Shown here in pieces: positions 45,948 to 55,413 of a stretch of 64,000 bases of DNA. The position numbers and the translations under genes were made by a program. Source of the DNA: Massilia aurea (GTDB lineage Bacteria > Pseudomonadota > Gammaproteobacteria > Burkholderiales > Burkholderiaceae_D); NCBI RefSeq assembly GCF_024753205.1, contig NZ_JANUGZ010000005.1:248001-312000 (forward strand), written 5' to 3'. Every line of letters starts with the position of its first letter. Position 1 is the stretch's first letter. A model generated the notes under the pieces. That model saw only the letters and a list, made by a program, of their open reading frames with translations, was not told the DNA's origin and ran no database searches.

Positions 45948-46712
45948 TCACGGCAATGTGATCGTCACGTTCGCCGCTTTCGGCGGCAGCGTTACCAGAT
46001 CGTTGTAATGCGCCAGCGCATAGCCGGTGTCGTTGCCCAGCACGGTCCGGAAGCCCACGTACGCACCCAGCCCGGCTACCGTAAACACCGCCCCTAGCAC
46101 CCACAGCGACAGGTCGCTGCGTACGCGGTTGACCACCTGGTCCGGCCGCTCGGCATGCGGCGCGAAGCCCCGCGTGCGGCCGCGCATGCGGGCAATCTCG
46201 TCGCCCAGGCGCGCCACCAGGTAATCGAGCTTGTCCTTGCCATCGAGCGCATAGCGGCCCTCGAAACCCAGCAGCAGGCACATATGGAAAACTTCGAGCG
46301 CCTCGACCTGCTGCGCCCCGCGTGCGCGCAGGTCCTCGAGCCGGTGGAAGAAATGCTCGCCCGCGAGCTGGTCGCCGAACACCCGCAGCTGCAGGGGCCG
46401 GGTCTCCCATGCGTCGCGCACGTCGAAGGTCGAGCGCAGGATGATTTCGTCGACCGCCGAGCAGAATGCGTACTTGGCGGCCAGGATGTCGTCGGCCGCG
46501 ATCCCGAGCGCCTTGGCGTTGCGGTCGACGTCCATCAGAAAGCTCGTCATGTTGTCGGCAAACGCGACCTTGTCCTGCGGCCCGCACCCGGTCTTGAGCA
46601 GGAACAGCGCGTAGAAGCCCTCGTACATGATGTCGCTGAGGCGTTGCGTGCGGATGGCGCGCTCGCCCGTATCGCCTTTGGGCGCGGCGCGGCGCTCGAT
46701 GAAGGCGCTCAT
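45948..46712 (-). CDS. tssL: T6SS membrane-complex protein TssL (DotU-like)
   Basis: 254 residues. The cytoplasmic DotU domain (about 25-200) has the conserved KYAFCSAVDEIIL and EVFHMCLLLGFEGRY motifs. One C-terminal membrane segment (about 208-226) and a 28-residue periplasmic end follow, without an OmpA-like extension. Its start overlaps the tssK stop (ATGA). It is last in the leftward operon tssJ-tssK-tssL. Confidence 0.95.
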   Translation of the reverse strand: MSAFIERRAAPKGDTGERAIRTQRLSDIMYEGFYALFLLKTGCGPQDKVAFADNMTSFLMDVDRNAKALGIAADDILAAKYAFCSAVDEIILRSTFDVRDAWETRPLQLRVFGDQLAGEHFFHRLEDLRARGAQQVEALEVFHMCLLLGFEGRYALDGKDKLDYLVARLGDEIARMRGRTRGFAPHAERPDQVVNRVRSDLSLWVLGAVFTVAGLGAYVGFRTVLGNDTGYALAHYNDLVTLPPKAANVTITLP

Positions 46713-48088
46713 GCCGACACCGCGATCAGTTCGAGGCGCAGTTCGCGCAGCCCGTTGGGGACGTACACCGACATCGCCTGCGCCTTGAGCATGGCCTCGT
46801 ACAGCGCCCCGCGCACGTCGAGGACGAAGTAGACCATGTCGGGCCGTACGGGAATCGCGCTGGGCACCTGCGGCGCGTGCAGCAGCCTGACGCCCGGCAG
46901 CGCCGACAGCACGCAGCGGTCGACGTCTTCGGGCGCGCCGACCTTGAATTGCAGCGGCACGGATTCGACCAGGCGCAGCGCCGGCAGGTCGGCGGCCACG
47001 GCAAGGTACAGCGTGGTCTGCGGGGTGATGCGGCCCGAATCGAGCGCGCCGTGGTAGTACGACGGCCGGTCGTGGCGCAGCGCGATGGTGAAGTAGCGCG
47101 ACGAGATTACGGTGTCGAGGAGGTCGCGGATGATGCCGTCCAGGCGCGCGAAGGGCGGGCCCGGATCGGCGTGGACATACGCGGGCAGGTCGTCCAGCCG
47201 GTAGCTGCGCGAATAGGTCATCAGGCCGCCGGCCAGGTGCAGCAGCGCGCCGTACAGGCGCTCGGGATGCAGCTCGCGGTGGTGCAGGTAATGAGCCAGC
47301 GCCGCATAGCCGGCGCTGGCCGTGTGCAGCAGCCAGAACGCCGACACGTCGCCGCCGCGGATCTCGACCACGTTGCGGCTTGGCTCGCGCAGGTCGCCAT
47401 ACAGCGCGGTCACCTTGGCCAGGAGCTTTTCCATCAGCCGCGCCAGCGCCCCGTGCAGGCCCATGCCCGGGCCGGCCACCGCGTCGATCGACAGGCTTGG
47501 TGGCATGAAGCCGGGATCGGGCTCGAAGCCGCCGGTGGCCACGCGGCGCAGGCGCAGCAGTGGAAAGCTTTCAAAGGCTTCGAGCGCGTCGCCGTCGGCC
47601 ACCAGCCGCAGCGTCTTGCGCAGATACGTGACCGGGGCTTCGGCGGCACTGCTGTACAGGTCAGACGTTTCGCGTTCGTGGCGGGAAAAGCGCAGTGCAT
47701 CTTGCAGCTCGTGCACGCCGTCGCCGGGGCCGGCGCTGTTCTCGCAGTTCTCGCCATGCGCGCGCAGCGCCGGCAAGGCGGCGTGATAGGTCACGGTCTG
47801 CAGCTCGGGCGGCAGGTCGGCCAGGCGCACCTGGGGCGGCAGGATGTCGCCATCGGGCGCCCGGTACACCTCGCCCTCGGGGAACAGCAGCGACAGCGCC
47901 TCCAGGCGCAGCACGTCGTTCCTGAGCGCGTCCAGGTCGATCGTCATCCTGCGCACGCCCCAGCAATACGGATGCAGCGCGCACGCGGTCTGGTTCAGGC
48001 GCGCATCGTGGTAGCGCTCCTGCTGCTGGAAATGCTGGGGCCGCAGGAACAATCCTTCGTCCCATAAGACCTTGGATGGCATGCTCAC
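46709..48088 (-). CDS. tssK: T6SS baseplate protein TssK
   Basis: 459 residues. The N-terminus VLWDEGLFLRPQHFQQQERY is the TssK signature. The shoulder domain and C-terminal head that binds the membrane complex follow, ending with YVPNGLRELRLELIAVSA. TssK links the baseplate to TssL/TssM. It normally contacts TssF and TssG, which are not encoded in this window. Length is normal. Confidence 0.95.
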   Translation of the reverse strand: MSMPSKVLWDEGLFLRPQHFQQQERYHDARLNQTACALHPYCWGVRRMTIDLDALRNDVLRLEALSLLFPEGEVYRAPDGDILPPQVRLADLPPELQTVTYHAALPALRAHGENCENSAGPGDGVHELQDALRFSRHERETSDLYSSAAEAPVTYLRKTLRLVADGDALEAFESFPLLRLRRVATGGFEPDPGFMPPSLSIDAVAGPGMGLHGALARLMEKLLAKVTALYGDLREPSRNVVEIRGGDVSAFWLLHTASAGYAALAHYLHHRELHPERLYGALLHLAGGLMTYSRSYRLDDLPAYVHADPGPPFARLDGIIRDLLDTVISSRYFTIALRHDRPSYYHGALDSGRITPQTTLYLAVAADLPALRLVESVPLQFKVGAPEDVDRCVLSALPGVRLLHAPQVPSAIPVRPDMVYFVLDVRGALYEAMLKAQAMSVYVPNGLRELRLELIAVSA

Positions 48089-48142
48089 GGCGGCCTCGCT
48101 TGGTGTCCGAAACTGTTTAGCTTGCAGGAAAGTTTTCGACGT

Positions 48143-48745
48143 TTATTGACAGCGCACAGACCCCAGCGTACTCGCGCCGCTGACGGCGCCACCGGCCACA
48201 CTCATTGCACAGGCATGCAGACCGATATTCACGCCGTTGCGCTCGGCGTCCGCGCTGCTGACTGTCGTGCGCCAATGCCCGGCCGCAGGGTTATGGAACA
48301 GCGCCACGATGCCGACGTGGCCGGCTTCGCGCGCCACCTTTTCGGTCACTTCGTAGCGTTGCCCCGGCACCAGCATGATTTCGCGGACATCGAGCAGGTC
48401 GGCGCCGAGCCGCTCGCGCTCCTGTTGCGGGTCGAGGAAGGCGGCGTAGGGCGCCTCTTCGAAGGCGTCCTTCTGGCGCAGTTTGTAGAGGCGCACCGCG
48501 AGCGCCAGCGGCTGGCCGCGCTCGTTGACGTTCAGGCGTGTGGCGGCGTGCAGCCGCAGCGGCACGTTACGGGGCGGCTGTTGCGATTCGGGCAGCCCGG
48601 CCGCTTTGCGCAGGCCCACCGCGCCCAACGCCGCATTGGCAAACGAACCATGCGGGGCGTTGCCGCAGCCGGTCAGCGCTGCAGTGAACGTGAACGTGAA
48701 CGTGAACGCGAGCATCGACAGCGCGCAGCGGTGGGTTGGGGTCAT
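48143..48745 (-). CDS. tssJ: T6SS outer-membrane lipoprotein TssJ
   Basis: 200 residues from the ATG with AGGAGAACCGG upstream; a frame open farther upstream (to 48937) has no such site. The lipoprotein signal ends in LTGC and contains an odd FTFTFTF run, encoded by four GTGAAC repeats. The mature beta-sandwich has the TssJ features (LNVNERGQPLALAVRLYKL; EIMLVPGQRYEVTEKV). It carries TssM's partner role at the outer membrane. It is first in the leftward operon. Confidence 0.92.
   Translation of the reverse strand: MTPTHRCALSMLAFTFTFTFTAALTGCGNAPHGSFANAALGAVGLRKAAGLPESQQPPRNVPLRLHAATRLNVNERGQPLALAVRLYKLRQKDAFEEAPYAAFLDPQQERERLGADLLDVREIMLVPGQRYEVTEKVAREAGHVGIVALFHNPAAGHWRTTVSSADAERNGVNIGLHACAMSVAGGAVSGASTLGSVRCQ
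48685..48708 (-). repeat. Hexanucleotide repeat (GTGAAC x4) in the tssJ signal peptide
   Basis: Four perfect units encode Phe-Thr repeats in the hydrophobic core of the lipoprotein signal. Copy-number change would lengthen or shorten the signal core in frame. Confidence 0.88.
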
Positions 48746-48948
48746 CCGGTTCTCCTGTGCAGTTTCTTGAACGCCAGCGTTGGATTGAATCCGTTTCCCG
48801 CCCGCATACGCTGCGCCAGCGCAAGGCGTCGCCCGTTCGCGCATCGATCCCACACCTGCTTGCTGAATCCGCTTGCCGTTGACCGTGCGCAACTTCGTGG
48901 AGATGCCGATGCGAATAATGGTGGCTTGTTTACCCACCGGAGCCGAAC

Positions 48949-49539
48949 ATGATTCGCCAACGACTGTTACCCATGCTGATCGGCGTTGCCGTCCTGGCCG
49001 GGTGCGCCACTGACGGTACGAGTACGGTCAGTGGCGCGGACGCCCCGCGCGCCGCCGTGTCCGGGAACATCTACGTGCAGGCCGATGCAGCGCTGGCGGC
49101 GCGCCAGCCCGAAAAAGCGATCGCATTGCTCAAATCGGCCAGCGTGGCCCATCCCGTCGACAAGAAACCGTGGGTGCGCATGGCCCAGATCCGTTTCGAC
49201 GCCAGCCAGTATGGCGAGGCAATCAGTCATGCCCAGGAAGCCCTGGCGCGCGACCCCAACGACACGCTGGCCTACAGCATCCTGGCCGTCAGCGGCCTGC
49301 GCGTGGCCAGCAAGGCGCTGGCCGACCTGACCCGCAAGAACAATCTGCAGGGGTCGGTGCGCAGCGAGGCGCAGGACCTGGCCAAGCTGCTGCGCACCAG
49401 TCTGGGCGAAGAAGTGCTGGTCAGTACGCGACCGGCTGCGCGCGCGCCGGTGCGCAAGCCCGCCACCCAGACGGCGGCGGCGCCGTCGCGGCCTGCACCT
49501 GCTGCTGCGGGCGGCAGCCCGTTCGACGTCCTGAAATAA
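48949..49539 (+). CDS. TPR lipoprotein of the T6SS locus
   Basis: 196 residues. The lipoprotein signal MIRQRLLPMLIGVAVLAGC has its lipobox Cys at 19. Two to three TPR-like repeats (about 45-125, including WVRMAQIRFDASQYGEAISHA) precede a Pro/Ala-rich tail ending SPFDVLK. Genes of this kind lie before tssB in several betaproteobacterial T6SS loci. It is divergent from tssJ across about 200 bases that must hold both promoters. The exact role is unknown; a periplasmic scaffold is likely. Confidence 0.78.
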   Translation: MIRQRLLPMLIGVAVLAGCATDGTSTVSGADAPRAAVSGNIYVQADAALAARQPEKAIALLKSASVAHPVDKKPWVRMAQIRFDASQYGEAISHAQEALARDPNDTLAYSILAVSGLRVASKALADLTRKNNLQGSVRSEAQDLAKLLRTSLGEEVLVSTRPAARAPVRKPATQTAAAPSRPAPAAAGGSPFDVLK

Positions 49540-49600
49540 CGCGGCATTCCTTACCAGTGGCCGGCCACGCCGGCCATCCCATTTCCCCACTGGAGTCGAC

Positions 49601-50116
49601 ATGGCCAAGAACGAAAGCGTACAAAAACGGTTGCAGAAAGTGCGCGCGCCGCGCGTGCAGATGACGTATGACGTCGAGATCGGCGACGCAACCGAGAACA
49701 AGGAGCTGCCGTTCGTGGTCGGTGTGGTCGGCGATTTTGGGACCGATCCCCAGGTCGACAGGAAACGCCTGAAGGACCGCACGTTCGTTAATGTCGATGC
49801 ATCCAATTTCGACGAAGTGTTAGGGGGCGTGGCGCCGGTGGCGAGCTTCAAGGTGGACAACCACCTGTCGCCGGAAGGCGGCGAGTTCGGCGTGCAGCTG
49901 CAGTTTCGCGAGATGGCGGATTTTCGGCCCGAATCGGTGGTGCGCCAGGTGGCGCCGCTGGCCAGGCTGCTCGAGGCGCGCACCAAGCTGGCCGATTTGC
50001 GCAACAAGCTGGCCGGGAACGACAAGCTCGAAGACATCCTGACCGACGTGCTGGGCAATACCGAGAAGCTCGACAGCCTGCGCAAGCAGCAGGGCGACAC
50101 CGGCAAGGAGGGTTGA
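49601..50116 (+). CDS. tssB: T6SS sheath small subunit TssB
   Basis: 171 residues. Contains RVQMTYDVEIGDATENKELP and FRPESVVRQV..LARLLEARTKL, the conserved segments of TssB/VipA. It forms the contractile sheath with TssC, whose gene starts 1 base after its stop. Length is typical. Confidence 0.97.
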   Translation: MAKNESVQKRLQKVRAPRVQMTYDVEIGDATENKELPFVVGVVGDFGTDPQVDRKRLKDRTFVNVDASNFDEVLGGVAPVASFKVDNHLSPEGGEFGVQLQFREMADFRPESVVRQVAPLARLLEARTKLADLRNKLAGNDKLEDILTDVLGNTEKLDSLRKQQGDTGKEG

Positions 50117-50117
50117 G

Positions 50118-51608
50118 ATGGCCGCAGTCCTCGAATCAACGGGTGCACAGCCGGGCGCCCCCGAACTGGATGCGTCGCTGCTCGACCAGATCGTCGAACA
50201 GAGCCGCGTGGCCACGTCCAGCAGCGAGCATGTGCGGGCGCGCGACCTGATCTCGGAGCTGGTCAGCCAGGTCATGCAGGGCACGATGGTGATGTCGTCG
50301 AACCTGTCGGCCACGATCGACGCCCGGCTGGCGGAGCTCGATCGCATGATCTCCGACCAGTTATCCAGCGTGATGCACGCGCCCGAATTCCAGAAGCTCG
50401 AGCGCAGCTGGACGGGCCTGCAATACCTGGTCAAAAACAGCACGACGGGCGCGAACCTGCAGATCCGCATGCTCAACGCGTCCAAGCGCGAGCTGGTGAA
50501 AGACTTCCAGTCGGCCATGGAATTCGACCAGAGCACGATGTTCAAGAAAATCTACGAAGAAGAATTCGGTACCTTCGGCGGCGCGCCGTACGGCACGCTG
50601 ATCGGTGACTTCGAAATCACGCGCCAGCCCGAAGACATCTATTTTCTCGAACAGATGTCGCACGTGGCCGCCGCCAGCCATGCGCCGTTCATCACGTCCT
50701 CCAGTCCCGAACTGTTCGGCGTCGAAAGTTTCGGCGACCTGGGCAAGCCGCGCGATCTGGCCAAGGTGTTCGACACCGCCGAATACGCGAAGTGGAAGGC
50801 GTTCAGGGAGTCGGAAGACGCGCGCTACGTGGGCCTGACGCTGCCGCGCTTCCTGGGCCGGCTGCCGTACCACCCGGCCGACGGCATGACCACTGAAGGC
50901 TTCAATTACGTCGAAGATGTCGACGGCAGCGACCATTCACGCTACCTGTGGTGCAACGCGGCATATGCGTTCGGCGCGCGCCTGACGCGCGCGTTCGAGG
51001 ATTACGGCTGGTGCGCGGCGATCCGCGGCGTCGAGGGTGGAGGGCTGGTCGAGAACCTGCCGACCCACACGTTCAAGACCGACGAGGGCGAGGTGGCGCT
51101 CAAGTGCCCGACCGAAGTGGCGATCACGGACCGCCGCGAGAAGGAAATGTCGGACCTGGGCTTCATCTCTCTCGTGCACTGCAAGAACACCTCGTACGCC
51201 GCTTTTTTTGGGGCGCAGTCGGCGCAGAAGGCGCGCAAGTACAACAACGAGGCGGCCAATGCGAATGCGGTGCTGTCGTCGCAACTTCAATACATCTTTG
51301 CTGTGTCGCGTATAGCGCATTACATGAAATCCATGATGCGCGACAAGATCGGCAGCTTCGCGGCAGCGTCCAATGTCGAGGATTACCTGAACCGCTGGCT
51401 GACGCAGTACGTCCTGCTCGACGATAACGCGAGCCAGGACCAGAAAGCGCAGTTCCCGCTGCGCGAAGCCAGTGTGCAGGTGTCCGAGGTGCCGGGCCGG
51501 CCCGGCGTGTACCGCGCCGTGTCATTTCTCCGACCGCATTTCCAGCTCGATGAGCTGTCCGTTTCGCTCCGTTTGGTCGCGGAGTTGCCGCAATCGACCA
51601 AGAACTGA
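50118..51608 (+). CDS. tssC: T6SS sheath large subunit TssC
   Basis: 496 residues. Family motifs include SWTGLQYLVKNS, EEFGTFGGAPYGTLIGDFEI and the C-terminal FLRPHFQLDELSVSLRLVAELP. With TssB it makes the contractile sheath, later recycled by the ClpV ATPase encoded downstream. Length is normal. Confidence 0.97.
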   Translation: MAAVLESTGAQPGAPELDASLLDQIVEQSRVATSSSEHVRARDLISELVSQVMQGTMVMSSNLSATIDARLAELDRMISDQLSSVMHAPEFQKLERSWTGLQYLVKNSTTGANLQIRMLNASKRELVKDFQSAMEFDQSTMFKKIYEEEFGTFGGAPYGTLIGDFEITRQPEDIYFLEQMSHVAAASHAPFITSSSPELFGVESFGDLGKPRDLAKVFDTAEYAKWKAFRESEDARYVGLTLPRFLGRLPYHPADGMTTEGFNYVEDVDGSDHSRYLWCNAAYAFGARLTRAFEDYGWCAAIRGVEGGGLVENLPTHTFKTDEGEVALKCPTEVAITDRREKEMSDLGFISLVHCKNTSYAAFFGAQSAQKARKYNNEAANANAVLSSQLQYIFAVSRIAHYMKSMMRDKIGSFAAASNVEDYLNRWLTQYVLLDDNASQDQKAQFPLREASVQVSEVPGRPGVYRAVSFLRPHFQLDELSVSLRLVAELPQSTKN

Positions 51609-51663
51609 CTGCTGTAACCAACTTGTTATTCAACCGACGTTTCAATCACACTTGGAGTAGAAC

Positions 51664-52155
51664 ATGGCAATTGACGTGTACCTGCAGATCGACGGGATCA
51701 AAGGCGAGTCGCAGGATGACCGGCACAAGGACTGGATCGAGTGCACCTCGGTGAACTGGGGCGTGAGCCAGCCCCGGTCGGCCACGGCATCCACCGGCGG
51801 CGGTCACACCGCCGAGCGCTGCGAGCATCAGGAAATTGCGCTGACCAAGCTCGCCGACCTGGCCTCGCCCATCCTGTTGCAAACCTGCTCGGCAGGCAAA
51901 ACCATCCCCAAGGCCAAGCTGGAATTCATGCGCGCCGATGGCCAGGGCGAGCGCATCAAGTACTTCGAGATCGAGCTTGAAAACGTGCTGATCGGCGGTG
52001 TCCAGCCAAGCGTTGCCGAAGGCAGCATCATCCACGAAGCGGTGGGCCTGAAGTTCTCGAAGATCAAGTGGAAATACACCCAGCAAAAGGTGACCGGCGG
52101 CGCCGGCGGCAACACCTCGGGCGGCTGGGACCTGGCGGCCAACAAGATCGTCTGA
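51664..52155 (+). CDS. hcp: T6SS inner-tube protein Hcp (TssD)
   Basis: 163 residues. The start MAIDVYLQIDGIKGESQDD and later KYFEIELENVLIGGVQPS are classic Hcp. It forms hexameric rings stacked into the expelled tube and carries small effectors. The stop is followed 18 bases later by a strong hairpin with a T-run, which would keep hcp mRNA abundant relative to the downstream genes. Confidence 0.97.
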   Translation: MAIDVYLQIDGIKGESQDDRHKDWIECTSVNWGVSQPRSATASTGGGHTAERCEHQEIALTKLADLASPILLQTCSAGKTIPKAKLEFMRADGQGERIKYFEIELENVLIGGVQPSVAEGSIIHEAVGLKFSKIKWKYTQQKVTGGAGGNTSGGWDLAANKIV

Positions 52156-52173
52156 GCGGCGCCCGCCGCTTGC

Positions 52174-52204
52174 CACGCGGCGGCCACGCGCCGCCGCGTG
52201 TTTT
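52174..52204 (+). terminator. Attenuating terminator after hcp
   Basis: Perfect 10-base arms CACGCGGCGG and CCGCCGCGTG with a 7-base loop, then TTTT. It lies inside the T6SS operon between hcp and tssE. Confidence 0.82.
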
Positions 52205-52231
52205 CTGTAATTACCCCCCCTCGGAGACACC

Positions 52232-52753
52232 ATGAAAGGCTGCACGCCTGGCCTGCTCGACCGCCTCATGGACGAACGCCGCGATCTTGCGCCCGGCGCG
52301 CTCGGCATCGAACGGGTCAAGGACAGCATCGCGCGCGACCTCGAAGCCTTGCTCAATACCCGCCTCGCGCTCGATCCCGCCGATCTGGCCGGCTACCCGC
52401 ATGCGCGCGTGTCGCTGCTCAATTACGGCCTGATCGACTTCGCCGGGTTTTGCCTGACCAGCAGCCTTGATCGCGACGCCGTCTGCGCCAGCATCGAAGA
52501 GGCGCTTGCGTTTCACGAGCCGCGCCTGTCCGACGTGCGCGCCGCGTTTGCGCCGGATGCGGGCGACGTCAACCGCCTGCAGTTTGTCATTCACGCTCGT
52601 TGCGCGCTGGGTGGCCAGGACGAGACGATCAACTTCAACGCAGTGCTGCAACCGTCGTCGCTGCACTACGACGTCAACCGTACCGTCCGGCCTGCCAAGG
52701 CTGCGACCCCACCTGACCAGGAGGCACGATGGACATCAATCTCAAGACGCTGA
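52232..52753 (+). CDS. tssE: T6SS baseplate protein TssE (gp25-like)
   Basis: 173 residues. Contains VKDSIARDLEALLNTR and SLLNYGLIDFAG, the gp25-like core. It links sheath and tube at the baseplate. Its last 25 bases overlap the start of tssH in another frame. In most loci tssF and tssG follow tssE; here tssH follows at once. Confidence 0.92.
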   Translation: MKGCTPGLLDRLMDERRDLAPGALGIERVKDSIARDLEALLNTRLALDPADLAGYPHARVSLLNYGLIDFAGFCLTSSLDRDAVCASIEEALAFHEPRLSDVRAAFAPDAGDVNRLQFVIHARCALGGQDETINFNAVLQPSSLHYDVNRTVRPAKAATPPDQEARWTSISRR

Positions 52754-55386
52754 TCTCGAAGCTCAACGACACGACCCGCGCGGCGGCCACGCGCGCCGCC
52801 AGCATCTGCGTCGGACTGGGCCAGTACGAAGTCGACGTCGAGCATCTGTTTCTTGGCCTGATCGAGCAGCCGGGCAGCGACCTGGCCGCGATCGCGCGCC
52901 ACTGCGATATCAGTCTCACCGGCCTCGAAGCCGACCTGCGCCGCGAAGTGGCGCGCTTTGCCACCGGCAGCGCGCGCACGCCCGTGTTTTCACGCCATCT
53001 GCCGCTGCTGCTCGAGCATGCCTGGCTGATCGCCTCGCTCGGCACCGGCGGGCCCCCGCAAATCCGCAGCAGCCATCTGGTGCTTGCACTCCTGACCGAG
53101 CCGTCGCTGGCGCAACTGGCGCAACGTGCGTCGCCACTGTTTGCGCGCTTCCCGCTCGACCGCCTGAAGCACGATCTCGAGCGCCTCACGCGCGGCTCGG
53201 GTGAGCAAACGGATCTGGCGGCGGAAAGCAGCGAGCCCGGGCCGGACGCCGCGTCCGAACTCGCGCAGTCTGCGAGCCGCGCCACGCCGGCGCTCGATCA
53301 GTACACGACCTGCCTGACGGCGCGTGCGCGCGACGGCAAGGTCGACCCGGTCATCGGGCGCGACATGGAAATTCGCCAGGCGATCGACATCCTGATGCGG
53401 CGGCGCCAGAACAACCCGATCCTGACGGGCGAAGCGGGCGTCGGAAAAACAGCCGTCGTCGAGGGCCTGGCGCTGCGCATCGCGCTGGGCGACGTGCCGG
53501 ACGTGCTGGAGGGCGCCGAGATCCACACGCTCGACATGGGCTTGCTGCAGGCCGGCGCCAGCGTGAAGGGCGAGTTCGAAAACCGCCTCAAGAATGTCAT
53601 CCACGAGATCAAGCAGAGCCCCCACGCGATCATCCTGTTCATCGACGAAGCGCACACGATGATCGGCGCCGGCGGCGCGGCCGGCCAGAACGATGCGGCC
53701 AATCTGCTCAAGCCTGCGCTGGCGCGGGGCGAACTGCGCACGATCGCCGCAACCACCTGGGGCGAATACAAGAAATACTTCGAAAAGGATGCGGCACTCG
53801 CGCGGCGCTTTCAGGTGATCAAGGTCGAGGAGCCCGACGAAGACACGGCGGCGGCGATGCTGCGCGCGATGGCGCCGCTGATGGAGCAGCACTTCGGCGT
53901 GCGCATCTATGACGAGGCGATCACCGAGGCCGTGCGCCTGTCACACCGCTACATCAGCGGGCGCCAGTTGCCGGACAAGGCCATCAGCGTGCTGGACACG
54001 GCCTGCGCCAGGGTGGCGCTGGGCCAGAGCGCCACGCCGGCATTGCTGGAAGATTGCGGGCGCCGCATCGAGCGTTTGGACGCCCGTATCAAAGCCCTGA
54101 GCCGCGACACGAGCGCCGGCGAGGATCACGCGTCCGCGCTGGCGTCGCTGGGCGAAGAGCGCGCCAGTGCGGCGGCCGAGCAGGTTGCGCTGCAGGGCCG
54201 CTGGGCCGACGAGCAGGTGCTGGCGGACCAGATCGGCACGCTGCGCACGGAACTCGAAGCGGCGGGACCAAACGCAGCGGGGGACGGCGGCGCGCAACTG
54301 CGCGCGCTCGGCGAGCGCCTGCGCGGCCTGCAGGGCGACGCGCCCCTGGTGCCGGTGCGGGTCGACGGGCACACGGTCGCCGCCATCGTCGCCGCCTGGA
54401 CCGGCATCCCCCTCGGGCGCATGGTCAAGGATGAAATCCGCACCGTCGTCAATCTGCAGGCGATGCTCGACGAGCGCATCCTGGGCCAGCGCCACGCGAG
54501 CAGCGTCGTGGCCCAGCGCGTGCGCACGGCGCGCGCCAACCTCGACGATCCGAACAAGCCGAAGGGCGTGTTTTTGTTTGTCGGCACCTCGGGCGTGGGC
54601 AAGACCGAAACGGCGCTGGCGCTGGCCGACATCCTGTACGGCGGCGAGCGCAAGCTCATCACGATCAATATGAGCGAATACCAGGAAGCGCACAGCGTCT
54701 CGGGCCTGAAAGGCTCGCCGCCCGGTTATGTCGGCTATGGCGAGGGCGGCGTGCTGACCGAAGCGGTGCGGCGCAATCCGTACAGCGTAGTGCTGCTCGA
54801 CGAAGCCGAGAAAGCGCACCCCGACGTGCTCGAACTGTTCTACCAGGTCTTCGACAAGGGCGTGATGGACGATGCCGAAGGCCGCGACATCGACTTTCGC
54901 AACACGATCATCATCCTGACGTCGAACGTGGGCGCCAGCCAGCTGATGGCTGCCTGCCTGAACAAGCCGGTAGCCGACCTGCCCACACCCGACGCGCTGG
55001 CCGAGCTGCTGCGCCCAAGCCTGATGAAGCATTTCAAGCCAGCCTTTCTGGGCCGCTTGAGTGTGGTGCCGTTCTACCCGATCGGCGACGAGGTGCTGGC
55101 CAATATCATCCGTCTGAAGCTCGCGCGCATCGGTGCGCGCGTGCTCGAGAACCACAAGGCCAGCTTCGAGTACGACGACGCCCTGGTGGCGGCAGTGCTC
55201 AGCCGCTGCACCGAAGTCGATTCCGGCGCGCGCAATATCGACAACATCCTGGGCGGCACGCTGCTGCCCGAGATCGCCGACAACGTGCTGGCGCGGATGA
55301 TGGAAGGCGGCGCCATCGCCCGCGTGAAGGTCGGCGCTACCCGCGCCGGCAAGTTCAAATACCTGATCGAACCGGTGCAGGCTTGA
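52729..55386 (+). CDS. clpV: T6SS sheath-recycling ATPase TssH (ClpV)
   Basis: 885 residues. The Clp N-domain (1-150) is followed by two AAA+ modules with Walker A GEAGVGKT (from residue 234) and GTSGVGKT (from residue 619), and Walker B FIDEAH and LLDEAEKAH. ClpV unfolds TssC from contracted sheaths. The SGLKGSPPGYVGYGEGG pore-loop region is typical. Length matches the family. Confidence 0.96.
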   Translation: MDINLKTLISKLNDTTRAAATRAASICVGLGQYEVDVEHLFLGLIEQPGSDLAAIARHCDISLTGLEADLRREVARFATGSARTPVFSRHLPLLLEHAWLIASLGTGGPPQIRSSHLVLALLTEPSLAQLAQRASPLFARFPLDRLKHDLERLTRGSGEQTDLAAESSEPGPDAASELAQSASRATPALDQYTTCLTARARDGKVDPVIGRDMEIRQAIDILMRRRQNNPILTGEAGVGKTAVVEGLALRIALGDVPDVLEGAEIHTLDMGLLQAGASVKGEFENRLKNVIHEIKQSPHAIILFIDEAHTMIGAGGAAGQNDAANLLKPALARGELRTIAATTWGEYKKYFEKDAALARRFQVIKVEEPDEDTAAAMLRAMAPLMEQHFGVRIYDEAITEAVRLSHRYISGRQLPDKAISVLDTACARVALGQSATPALLEDCGRRIERLDARIKALSRDTSAGEDHASALASLGEERASAAAEQVALQGRWADEQVLADQIGTLRTELEAAGPNAAGDGGAQLRALGERLRGLQGDAPLVPVRVDGHTVAAIVAAWTGIPLGRMVKDEIRTVVNLQAMLDERILGQRHASSVVAQRVRTARANLDDPNKPKGVFLFVGTSGVGKTETALALADILYGGERKLITINMSEYQEAHSVSGLKGSPPGYVGYGEGGVLTEAVRRNPYSVVLLDEAEKAHPDVLELFYQVFDKGVMDDAEGRDIDFRNTIIILTSNVGASQLMAACLNKPVADLPTPDALAELLRPSLMKHFKPAFLGRLSVVPFYPIGDEVLANIIRLKLARIGARVLENHKASFEYDDALVAAVLSRCTEVDSGARNIDNILGGTLLPEIADNVLARMMEGGAIARVKVGATRAGKFKYLIEPVQA

Positions 55387-55413
55387 TTGCAGACTTGACC
55401 CCAAGGAGACACC

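Noticed and set aside
48746..48937. Longer TssJ with 64 extra N-terminal residues
   Set aside because: It would put the lipoprotein signal in the middle; the internal ATG has the good ribosome site.
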